Shown here: piece by piece, positions 44,371-51,396 of the stretch
How the letters are laid out: every line of letters begins with the position of its first letter
Position numbering within the stretch: the stretch's first letter is position 1
NCBI GenBank assembly: GCA_023251455.1
Contig: JAHEYT010000030.1
Location: 62,001 to 126,000, forward strand
Direction of reading: 5' to 3'
DNA length: 64,000 nucleotides
Source of the DNA: Bacteroidota bacterium
GTDB lineage: Bacteria > Bacteroidota > Bacteroidia > Bacteroidales > Prolixibacteraceae
Program-made: the position numbers and the translations under genes
Notes under the pieces: model-generated
Told to the model about the DNA's origin: nothing
Seen by the model: only the letters and a program-made list of their open reading frames with translations
Database searches by the model: none

Positions 44371-45720
44371 TTATGGAAGTACTGCAATTGAATTCTTCAA
44401 TAATGTCGTAGTATAGGCTGTATTATGAATACCCAAACTATAATCTCTTAATACTAATTGGAAGTTTAGAATAGCACCATATTGAGCATTTGTCAAACTC
44501 AATTTTGGCAAAGCCAAGTTGTCTGCTTTTTGTTCGGCTGTCCAAGTTGCAGCAGGCGCTGGGTTTTGGAAAGGGCCAGTAGCATTTGCATATGTAGCCA
44601 AACCTAATTTAGGATTATTAAGGCTAGGATCATAAACATTCAAATAACCGTCATAATTTTTCGTTGTTAAGCCATACCACAAATTAGCTTCAGAATCATT
44701 GCTTCTGTTCATTATTTCAACTCCGTCAACAGTAAGTTTTGCAGCTAACTGGGTAAGAAGCAATTTCACGTCATCCCTGGTTTGTTTCCAATATTTTGTA
44801 GTTGTTGCTGCACTAATCGGTGCTGTTGAATGGCACCCAGTAACATTACAGCCATCAAATTTACCAACTGCATTAAATGTATGTCCACCGGCACGTCCAA
44901 CCATAGCACCCATATGACAATCCATACAAGAAGCAACTTCAGTGTGTTTTGAATTTGTATATCCTGTACCAAATTCCACACCACCCATACCTGCATAAAC
45001 TGCACCTACGGAACCATAATGAACATGCATGCGGTAACTTGGTCTAATAATATTTGTTGTAGCACTATTGTTATTTGCATCATAAGCTATTCCAGTTGGA
45101 TTCTTAGCAATCGCGTCATAATCCTGAACATTACCTGTCTGAAGATTAGACTGAGGACGAGGTTGGTGACATTTTACACAAAGGTTACTCTTTCCACCGT
45201 CTGCTTTCAGGTCAATAGTTTTCTTTCCACCCCACATCACCATTGGAACTGGTTTAACGGTGGTAAAGGCCAAATCGGCAGTACCATAAGTGGTATGTAA
45301 TGAACTGTGGCAAGTTGAACAGCCAATTTCACCATAAGCAGTACTGGCTAATGTATTGTATTGTAAAGAATATTTACCATTCGAACCAAGTGTGAAAACA
45401 GGTTGTACATCACGTGCAACAATGTCTTTAAATGCTTCCTGTGCATGACAAGGAGTACAACCGACGTTACCCGCTTCTTCAAAAGCAGCTTCTCCATACT
45501 CATGTTTCGAGAATTGGAATTGAGTAGAAATTAAATCTACCTTACCTGAAGCGTGACATACCTTACAGGTTTCATTTGCGTCTTTACCATTGGTACCATC
45601 TTTACCATTAGCACCAGCAGGTCCAGTCAATCCCATAGGGCCTTCTTTTACACATGATGAAGCTATACTCATGACTACAAATGCAGAAAGTAAAAGCTTG
45701 GAAAAATTGTTAAGTTTCAT
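44371..45720 (-). CDS. Multiheme outer-membrane lipoprotein with a collagen-like stalk
   Basis: 449 residues. The lipobox is IASSC (Cys23). Directly after it come seven Gly-X-Y triplets (GPMGLTGPAGANGKDGTNGKD), a short collagen-like spacer. Heme motifs follow: CKVCH, CTPCH, CSTCH, CVKCH, CMDCH, and CNVTGCH with four residues between the cysteines, so five canonical plus one non-canonical. The C-terminal 170 residues have no heme and contain a YGLTTKNYDGYLNVYDP segment. A lipid anchor plus stalk would hold the heme domain away from the membrane, as expected for a surface or periplasmic redox protein. First cytochrome gene after the FNR-like regulator; a perfect FNR palindrome and a -7 box lie upstream. 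Confidence 0.9.
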   Translation of the reverse strand: MKLNNFSKLLLSAFVVMSIASSCVKEGPMGLTGPAGANGKDGTNGKDANETCKVCHASGKVDLISTQFQFSKHEYGEAAFEEAGNVGCTPCHAQEAFKDIVARDVQPVFTLGSNGKYSLQYNTLASTAYGEIGCSTCHSSLHTTYGTADLAFTTVKPVPMVMWGGKKTIDLKADGGKSNLCVKCHQPRPQSNLQTGNVQDYDAIAKNPTGIAYDANNNSATTNIIRPSYRMHVHYGSVGAVYAGMGGVEFGTGYTNSKHTEVASCMDCHMGAMVGRAGGHTFNAVGKFDGCNVTGCHSTAPISAATTTKYWKQTRDDVKLLLTQLAAKLTVDGVEIMNRSNDSEANLWYGLTTKNYDGYLNVYDPSLNNPKLGLATYANATGPFQNPAPAATWTAEQKADNLALPKLSLTNAQYGAILNFQLVLRDYSLGIHNTAYTTTLLKNSIAVLP

Positions 45721-45770
45721 AAAATAAGTATGTTAAGGTTACTATTATTATCCTCACGTTGCATGTATGG

Positions 45771-45778
45771 CAAACGTA
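45771..45778 (-). promoter_or_regulatory. -7 promoter box (TACGTTTG) for the multiheme lipoprotein gene
   Basis: The minus strand reads TACGTTTG, exact TAnnTTTG, 51 nt upstream of the ATG. The FNR palindrome lies about 100 nt further upstream. Confidence 0.45.
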
Positions 45779-45874
45779 TTTATACATGGCTAAAATAGAA
45801 ACCTAAACTGATTATTTTAAAAACGGTCAATTGATGTTTAGAAGCGATTGCGATGATTAAAGACAAAATAAATA

Positions 45875-45888
45875 TTGATATATATCAA
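45875..45888. promoter_or_regulatory. Perfect FNR box (TTGATATATATCAA)
   Basis: Exact TTGAT-N4-ATCAA palindrome, between the regulator gene's stop and the multiheme lipoprotein gene. Its centre is about 161 nt from the lipoprotein ATG and about 103 nt from the -7 box, further than a classical class II site, so either another promoter exists or it acts from a distance. Confidence 0.65.
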
Positions 45889-45908
45889 TCCAATAAAGCA
45901 AAAAAAAA

Positions 45909-46634
45909 TTAACCTTTTCGACTGATCAACTGTAGCGCATCTTCATCGAGAATATGAATATTGGTTCCATCAACAGCAATTATGGCAGAAGATTTAAATT
46001 CTTTCAAAATTCGGATGAAGCTTTCCATAGTCATTCCGGTCATATCAGCTAATTCCTGCCTCGAGAGTCTGGTATCGAAAGGATTACAAAGGAAAATTTC
46101 GTTTTTAAGATATAGCAACAAGTCGGATACTCTTCCCGGCATGTATTTCTGAGTAATTCCGACCAGATTATCCAACATCTGTATATTTTGTTGGTTATTC
46201 AGCTTTAGTAGTTCAAAGGCAAATTGACTATTATTTGACACCAACTCATAAATCTTTTCAGAGTCGATAAAACAACACTCCACTTGCGTAACGGCCTGAA
46301 CCGTAAAATGCCTGATTTCATCAATAAAAATACCTCCACCAGTTAGGATAGAGTGGGTAGCGACCAAACGTAGAATTAATTTCTTATCACCTTCACCTTC
46401 AGCTATAATTTTAGCAAGTCCCCTTTTGATACAAACAACGTGACTTGCTGATGTATTTTGCTTTAAAATGGTTTCGCCCGCATTAAAAGTGACATGTCGC
46501 TTTTCTTTCACAAGCATTTCCAGTTCTTCTTTTGTAAGGCAATTGAAAATGTTATCTTCTCCTTCATCAAAACAACGTGCACAGCAACGATCTTTGCATT
46601 TCAAGCACGCCTCTTCTATTCTTCTAGGCTCCAT
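45909..46634 (-). CDS. CRP/FNR-family transcriptional regulator with N-terminal cysteine cluster
   Basis: 241 residues. N-terminal cysteines at 10, 13, 17, 18, 21 and 32 (CLKCKDRCCARC) precede a cyclic-nucleotide-binding-type beta-roll (about 45-140), a dimerisation helix and a winged helix-turn-helix (about 188-215). In the recognition helix, ESFIR places Glu204 and Arg208 where FNR has its Glu209 and Arg213; the FNR Ser212 position is Ile. The cysteine cluster suggests an iron-sulfur or redox sensor. It stands at the head of the cytochrome locus on the same strand, and FNR-type palindromes lie upstream of several cytochrome genes, so it is the likely oxygen or redox regulator of this locus. 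Confidence 0.9.
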   Translation of the reverse strand: MEPRRIEEACLKCKDRCCARCFDEGEDNIFNCLTKEELEMLVKEKRHVTFNAGETILKQNTSASHVVCIKRGLAKIIAEGEGDKKLILRLVATHSILTGGGIFIDEIRHFTVQAVTQVECCFIDSEKIYELVSNNSQFAFELLKLNNQQNIQMLDNLVGITQKYMPGRVSDLLLYLKNEIFLCNPFDTRLSRQELADMTGMTMESFIRILKEFKSSAIIAVDGTNIHILDEDALQLISRKG

Positions 46635-46881
46635 AAGTTACATCTTTTCAAGTAAATAGATGAGATAGTATATTGATTCAAATTTTAAATTTCAAGCTGC
46701 TTAAGATACTTAATCTATTTAAATATTCAAATGACTACATATTTAGTAAAATATGCTGTAAAACTAATTCAAACCTTGGTTATCCCAAATCAATTTCTGA
46801 AAAACATCAAAAAAAGGAGGTTATTCTATCTTGTCAGCAATCATTAGAATTGAAAGATAAATCAACTATGGGATTAATAAT

Positions 46882-46915
46882 AAAGATCCTGTAAAAACTA
46901 ATTTACAGGATCTTT
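46882..46915 (+). terminator. Strong hairpin in the gap
   Basis: AAAGATCCTGTAAA (46882-46895) pairs perfectly with TTTACAGGATCTTT (46902-46915), followed by TATTTTTTCG: a typical plus-strand intrinsic terminator although no plus-strand gene is recognised before it. Confidence 0.75.
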
Positions 46916-46927
46916 TATTTTTTCGAG

Positions 46928-46952
46928 TGGAGCTGGCGGGAACAGAACCCAT
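46928..46952 (-). pseudogene. Degenerate tRNA/tmRNA 3' end (possible attachment-site remnant)
   Basis: The minus strand reads ATGGGTTCTGTTCCCGCC followed by AGCTCCA. The part CCCGCCAGCTCCA looks like the 3' T-stem and acceptor arm of a tmRNA or tRNA, but the T-loop is TTCTGTT where TTCGA or TTCAA is expected, and the 5' stem is broken. No rest of a tRNA is found upstream on that strand. Reads as a fragment, such as the copy left by integration into a tRNA-like gene. Confidence 0.35.
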
Positions 46953-47198
46953 CAGCTATCCAGCTAAATATCAACTGTTTAATTTTTCAAAATTCTTCAA
47001 ACTCCCGAATTACCACCTCAAAACCGCACTGTTTTGAGTATCAGGCTGCTTCCATTTGCATAACAAAACTACCAAAAAATTCGGAATAAAAGTCCCTGCC
47101 TAATACCCAACGTCCAATCCAATGCATTTAAACTTTTCATTCCAATCTAAATCACGACTTTTATTTCTGTATCCTTTTTTTGAGTGTGGAACTGCATT

Positions 47199-48305
47199 TC
47201 AATCAAAATTCAGTTGATAGCGTACTGATCTACCGCCTCCATCACGAGTAAATACGCCCAAATCGTATAATTGCTGTAAATCTCTTGTCGCCGTCGCTTT
47301 GGATGCCTTGGTTATACTCATATATTTTCTCGCTGTCATTCCCCCTTCAAAACCATCAACTCCTTGTTCCATTATTTTGAGGACGGCTTTCGACTGACGC
47401 TCATTTAACTCGTCCTTGTAACGGTCAAAAAACTGGGCTTTTTTTAATGTGAACTGAACCATGGATTTGGCATCCCTTTGGGCATCAAGTATAACCAGGG
47501 TAAAATAAGTTATCCACGAAGTAATATTCAAAGACCGTTGTGCTTCCTTCAGTGCATTATAATAGTCTTTTTTGTTCTTTTCGATGGTTTTTGACAAGCT
47601 CAACATGACAGGACGATTGAGTGACTGCGACAACGCTTTTTCAGCAACCGCGCGGCCTATGCGACCATTTCCGTCTTCAAAAGGATGAATCGATTCAAAA
47701 TACAGGTGTGCTATGGCCGACTTTAGTACCCCTTCGGCAATTTCCCCTTTTAATGGGAAGATAGCTGAATTATACCACTCAATAAAAGCTTTCATTTCTG
47801 CTAGTACCTTCTCCGATGGCGGCGCTTCATAGTGTACCACTTCACGTCCAACAGCACCTGAAATCACCTGCATGGGGACGTTTCCCTTTCTCCAATCGCC
47901 CGGATTTATATTCCGTGTACCAGCCATTAACAGACCATGCCAAGTCTTAAGTGTATTTATTGTCAGTGGTTCCTGAAAGCTTTTTCGGACTTCAGTCATC
48001 AGTTGGGCTATCCCAGTGGCTCTTCGGTCTTTTACAGGAATAGGCATGTCGTTTAGTCCAAGGTTGTTCCTCAATGAGGAAAGCACATCTTCACGACTGA
48101 TATATTCTCCTTCTATTTCCGAGGTTTTCAAGGCTTCAGACATCATTAATTGTAAAAGCGTTTCCTGCTTCAGATGGTTTGGCAACCCCTGGATTATGCC
48201 GTTTATCTCACCTGTTTCTTTTGCAAATTCGAGGATAAGAGGCTGAACATCTGTGGTCTCAAAGGAAAACATAGGCCATTCAGGCAACTGCCAGTTATAC
48301 TTCAT
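47199..48305 (-). CDS. Fic-family protein (predicted AMP transferase) with N-terminal inhibitory motif and C-terminal winged helix
   Basis: 368 residues from the ATG at 48305 (MKYNWQLPEWP, a DUF4172-type start); upstream ATGs at 48323 and 48362 are possible. The inhibitory motif TSEIEG is at about 61-66 (class II Fic, Glu blocks ATP). The active site HPFEDGNGRIGR is at about 207-218 with catalytic His207, so it is predicted to AMPylate or otherwise modify a hydroxyl group of a target protein. The C-terminus (SITKASKATATRDLQQLYDLGVF) is a winged helix able to bind DNA. The promoter is embedded in inverted repeats with GGCTC, which suggests self-regulation. It is isolated between unrelated genes, next to a tRNA-like remnant, as mobile Fic genes often are. 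Confidence 0.9.
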   Translation of the reverse strand: MKYNWQLPEWPMFSFETTDVQPLILEFAKETGEINGIIQGLPNHLKQETLLQLMMSEALKTSEIEGEYISREDVLSSLRNNLGLNDMPIPVKDRRATGIAQLMTEVRKSFQEPLTINTLKTWHGLLMAGTRNINPGDWRKGNVPMQVISGAVGREVVHYEAPPSEKVLAEMKAFIEWYNSAIFPLKGEIAEGVLKSAIAHLYFESIHPFEDGNGRIGRAVAEKALSQSLNRPVMLSLSKTIEKNKKDYYNALKEAQRSLNITSWITYFTLVILDAQRDAKSMVQFTLKKAQFFDRYKDELNERQSKAVLKIMEQGVDGFEGGMTARKYMSITKASKATATRDLQQLYDLGVFTRDGGGRSVRYQLNFD

Positions 48306-48324
48306 GAGCCGATTATTTTTCATA

Positions 48325-48376
48325 TTCGGCTCAAATATAATAAAATTACGAGCCGAATACAACTAATATTTGGCTC
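48325..48376 (-). promoter_or_regulatory. Fic gene promoter overlapped by two GGCTC inverted repeats
   Basis: On the minus strand: -33 TTG at 48362-48360, 20-nt spacer, -7 TATATTTG at 48339-48332, ideal for Bacteroidota. One inverted repeat (GAGCC near 48371-48375 with GGCTC at 48350-48354) covers the -33; another (CGGCTC with GAGCCG, 48326-48355) covers the -7. A further CGGCTC occurs at about 48306-48311 at the start codon. The layout suits an operator for the protein's own winged helix. Confidence 0.65.
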
Positions 48377-48643
48377 ACTCGATCCTGAAAATTGGTGGTC
48401 GAGAGAGTCAAAACCAGATTGAACGGAACAATCGTCTCAATTCCTCAAAGTTAGTGTCAATACTGGTTAGGTTTCTTGAACAAAATGGAGGAACGAACCA
48501 GCGTAGGTAATTTTTAAAGGCAGTTGAGATTTCATCTCCACTGAGGCCGTTAACAATTAATAATCTTTTTGAATCAGACCCATAATTGAGTCAGATAACA
48601 TATTTATTTTGCACCATTGTCTTAAGAATACTTACAATTGGAG
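48377..48643. other. Spacer between the FucP-like and Fic genes
   Basis: 267 nt of AT-rich sequence with no coding support, repeat or hairpin that I can defend. Confidence 0.5.
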
Positions 48644-49942
48644 CTACTTACCCTTTTTCATACTGTATATCCCAAAGAATGACACAAAGGCAAAACAACC
48701 TAACGGAATCAGGAACCCAATTGCCATATTAAACGAATCTGCTATAAAACCCATCAAAGGAGGACAGAAAGCACCTCCGGCAACTGCCATTACCAGGAAA
48801 GATGATCCTTTCTTAGTGAGCGTCCCTAAATCGCGAATCCCCAATGCAAAAATGGTAGGAAACATTACCGACATGAAAAAATAACAACTAAACAGAGCCA
48901 CTACGGAAACAGTACCCAAACCCATAACGACAAATAGAATCAGAATAGCATTAATAAATCCGTATAATGTGAGCAATTTCCCGGGAGATACAAATCCCAG
49001 AAGCCAAGAACCGGATAGTCTGCCAATCCAAAAAAGACCCATACCTCCGAATGCTAAGATCAATGATGCAGCTTGTTCCGGATTTTTAGGCATGAAAACC
49101 GCTCCGAACTTTCCTAAATTCTGCATAATCTGAATTATTGGATTTTGAATGTCAGGCAACTCTTCGGTGACATAATTGATGAAAAATGAGTTAACTCCTG
49201 TTTGTGCTGCCACATAAGCGAACTGGGCAGCCACTGCTATGATGAAAAGTGGATGTTTCAACAATAAGCGCATAGACGGATTTTCCTCTTGTTCCTGAGT
49301 CGTTTTTTCTTTGATTTCAGGCAATGATGTGAAGATAAAGGCAACCGCAACGACCAAAACTACACTGCCAATCAGCATATAAGGTGTTAAAAGTGAATCG
49401 AATTTTGTTGCACCTTCGCTACTACCGCCACCAAAAATAAGCAACCCACCAATTAGCGGACCTAGAATCCACCCCAAACCGTTAAACGACTGTGATAAAT
49501 TGATGCGTTGCGAGGCCGACTCTTTTGGTCCCAGAACTGTAGTATAAGGGTTAGCAGCTGTTTCAAGGCAGGTTAAACCGCAAGCAATGACAAACAAGGC
49601 GATCAAAAATGGCCAGAAAGAACCAAGCTTTGCAACAGGATAAAACATGAATGCGCCTGTGGCAAAAAGAAGGAGCCCGAAAATAATGCCTCGCTTGTAC
49701 CCGAAACGTTTCATGATCAGCCCGGCAGGGACTGCCATGACCAAATAGCCAATGTATAGTGAAAATTGCACAAAACCAGACTGGGCTTTCGATACGTGCA
49801 GAATATTTTGAAAATGCTTATTCAGGACATCCAACAAACCGTGAGCAAATCCCCACAGCAAAAACAAGCTTGTAATCAAAATAAACGGAATCAGGTATGA
49901 TACACCGTTAGGACTTTTAATAAGTGATATCTTTTTTTTCAC
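48644..49942 (-). CDS. MFS sugar transporter, FucP (L-fucose/glucose-galactose:H+ symporter) family
   Basis: 432 residues, 12 hydrophobic helices. FILITSLFLLWGFAHGLLDVLNKHFQ at helix 1 (split in two motifs LFLLWGFAHGLLDVLN and KHFQ) is the FucP-family signature, as are YLVMAVPAGLIMKRFGYKRGI and CGLTCLETAANPYTTVLGP. Expected to import a hexose or deoxyhexose across the inner membrane. It is the last gene of the minus-strand carbohydrate cluster, about 180 nt from the DUF6786-like gene with a hairpin between. The transported sugar is probably released by the two GH172-type enzymes or the GH88-like enzyme, but this is context only. Confidence 0.88.
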   Translation of the reverse strand: MKKKISLIKSPNGVSYLIPFILITSLFLLWGFAHGLLDVLNKHFQNILHVSKAQSGFVQFSLYIGYLVMAVPAGLIMKRFGYKRGIIFGLLLFATGAFMFYPVAKLGSFWPFLIALFVIACGLTCLETAANPYTTVLGPKESASQRINLSQSFNGLGWILGPLIGGLLIFGGGSSEGATKFDSLLTPYMLIGSVVLVVAVAFIFTSLPEIKEKTTQEQEENPSMRLLLKHPLFIIAVAAQFAYVAAQTGVNSFFINYVTEELPDIQNPIIQIMQNLGKFGAVFMPKNPEQAASLILAFGGMGLFWIGRLSGSWLLGFVSPGKLLTLYGFINAILILFVVMGLGTVSVVALFSCYFFMSVMFPTIFALGIRDLGTLTKKGSSFLVMAVAGGAFCPPLMGFIADSFNMAIGFLIPLGCFAFVSFFGIYSMKKGK

Positions 49943-49989
49943 TCGGAATGGTATTTTGGGTTATTGTTTTAATTGTATGTCTTACATCG

Positions 49990-50026
49990 TGTGAATCTCT
50001 CTTCTTTAGCCGAAGAGAGATTCACA
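49990..50026. terminator. Perfect 15-bp hairpin between the lipoprotein and FucP-like genes
   Basis: TGTGAATCTCTCTTC (49990-50004) pairs with GAAGAGAGATTCACA (50012-50026), 7-nt loop. The T-run (ATTTTTG) is on the plus-strand side, opposite to the direction of the flanking genes, so it may attenuate or stabilise mRNA instead of terminating. Confidence 0.6.
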
Positions 50027-50128
50027 ATTTTTGAGCAATAAACAACCTCGCAGCAGAGCTGTCGAGGTATCACTTAGAAGTCAGTTTTTAGTACGTAGCA
50101 GAACTTCTGGGAACTAACCCCAAAGAGA

Positions 50129-51385
50129 TTAGAATGCTTGTTTGATATCAGAAATAGAGATGTTGAACAACTTTTCAGTAATTAAACTTAACTGGGTTTC
50201 ATCTCCTGAAATGTGAAAAATCATTTGTTTATGCGTGATCCTATCTCCCGGAGCAAGCAAAGCTGCCGGAGATGAACTTTCAATTTCATAGAATGGACCC
50301 ATCACAGACCCGTCTGCAACTGGTCCATCGTTATACGAATTGACAGCATCGCCGCTCAACGGATCATCTTGTTTACCCCATTTCGAGTTCACATACTTCA
50401 TCCGATTTTCTGGTTTTGAGAACCAAAGCAAGGTCAAAACCCGATTTTCAGGATCATAACTTCCACACCAAGGTAAAGACCGTAGAGGTGAAAGTCCAAT
50501 TTTACTCCGGCATTTTCCATCGGTCTTGAAAAACAGCACTCCATCTTTCACCAATAATCGATCAGACGGAACTTTTCCAAAATAATCATCGGTTACAATT
50601 TTTTCCAGATCGGTTTCGCTACCTTTTTTGAACGGGACAAATACCACTCCTGATTCAGATGGATTAAACATAGATAATAGCCAAATAGATAAGAATCCGG
50701 ATTCTTTAGTCCATGCTGACTTTCCCTTGTTGGTCAGTATGTTTTCCGATTCGTAAGCCACGTAGTTTAACGATGTATCGAGCGAAAGCTGTAACGCACT
50801 TTCAGCTTCGGAACGGGCAAGCAATTTTACATTTCGCTCCACTCCTACTTCCATGTTCGTTCCGGAAGCGTTGGCTAAAGTAAACTCTTTCCTGAAATTA
50901 ACACTAACCGGAGTTTGGGCAACCACTTCAAACGGCTTGGTATCAATCTCTTTTGGGACCAGCCAATTGGCAAAGACCTGTTCTTTCCCTTTCTGGAAAT
51001 AAATCGAGAATGGACCTCCTTCGGGGCCAAACCACAATCGTTCTTCTCCGCCATAAGGATTGAACTGATTGCTAACCGCTCCGGATTTGATCAGTTTGTA
51101 GTTGATCCAGCCAAAGCTTCTGCCCGATTCCCCGTTGGCTGTGCTGGTCATTACACGGCCTTGAAGCGCTGGAGAAATCATTAAACAGGATTTTCCCTTT
51201 TCGTCACGAAGCTGAACAAAATCCATTTTCTGTTCCTTCATAAAAGCCAAATCATATCCGTAAGTTCCTGTTTTTGAATCTATCTTTTGATCCATCGCTT
51301 TTGTTTTTTTTGAAATGGATGTGCTGCAAGCACTTAGTAGTGCTATCAAAAACACGCCAGAAGTGAATAAAGATATCTTTCGCAT
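50129..51385 (-). CDS. Lipoprotein of unknown function in the carbohydrate cluster (DUF6786-like)
   Basis: 418 residues from the ATG at 51385 (MRKISLFTSG); a longer frame from 51421 overlaps the preceding gene. Lipobox LLSAC (about residue 20). The rest is beta-rich, with WFGPEGGPFSIYF, NPYGGEERLW and LTLLWFSKPENRMKYVNSKWG; this resembles a Bacteroidota domain of unknown function (DUF6786, from memory) with a galactose-mutarotase-like beta-sandwich look. It begins 11 nt after the GH172 gene and is probably co-transcribed. A sugar-binding or epimerase-like role is possible but unproven. Confidence 0.78.
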   Translation of the reverse strand: MRKISLFTSGVFLIALLSACSTSISKKTKAMDQKIDSKTGTYGYDLAFMKEQKMDFVQLRDEKGKSCLMISPALQGRVMTSTANGESGRSFGWINYKLIKSGAVSNQFNPYGGEERLWFGPEGGPFSIYFQKGKEQVFANWLVPKEIDTKPFEVVAQTPVSVNFRKEFTLANASGTNMEVGVERNVKLLARSEAESALQLSLDTSLNYVAYESENILTNKGKSAWTKESGFLSIWLLSMFNPSESGVVFVPFKKGSETDLEKIVTDDYFGKVPSDRLLVKDGVLFFKTDGKCRSKIGLSPLRSLPWCGSYDPENRVLTLLWFSKPENRMKYVNSKWGKQDDPLSGDAVNSYNDGPVADGSVMGPFYEIESSSPAALLAPGDRITHKQMIFHISGDETQLSLITEKLFNISISDIKQAF

Positions 51386-51396
51386 GCCTGAGATAA

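Larger units (their letters stand above)
46635..47198. other. Gene-poor gap before the Fic gene
   Basis: 564 nt. Contains the hairpin at 46882-46915, a degenerate tRNA/tmRNA 3' end at 46928-46952 and, on the minus strand, a 28-codon open frame at 47041-47127 (ends FVMQMEAA) that may be the tail of a decayed gene. A 73-codon plus-strand frame at 46673 has no support. Possibly an old insertion scar. Confidence 0.5.

Noticed and set aside
46673-46894. Plus-strand frame of 73 codons in the gap before the Fic gene
   Set aside because: Composition is that of AT-rich spacer and no motif is visible; the terminator overlaps its end.
46928-46952. Possible intact tRNA or tmRNA gene
   Set aside because: Only a 3' arm is recognisable, with a broken T-loop; no D-arm or anticodon arm upstream on the minus strand.
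47041-47127. 28-codon minus-strand frame ending FVMQMEAA
   Set aside because: Too short to name, no neighbours support it, and no upstream promoter; kept only as a possible gene remnant.
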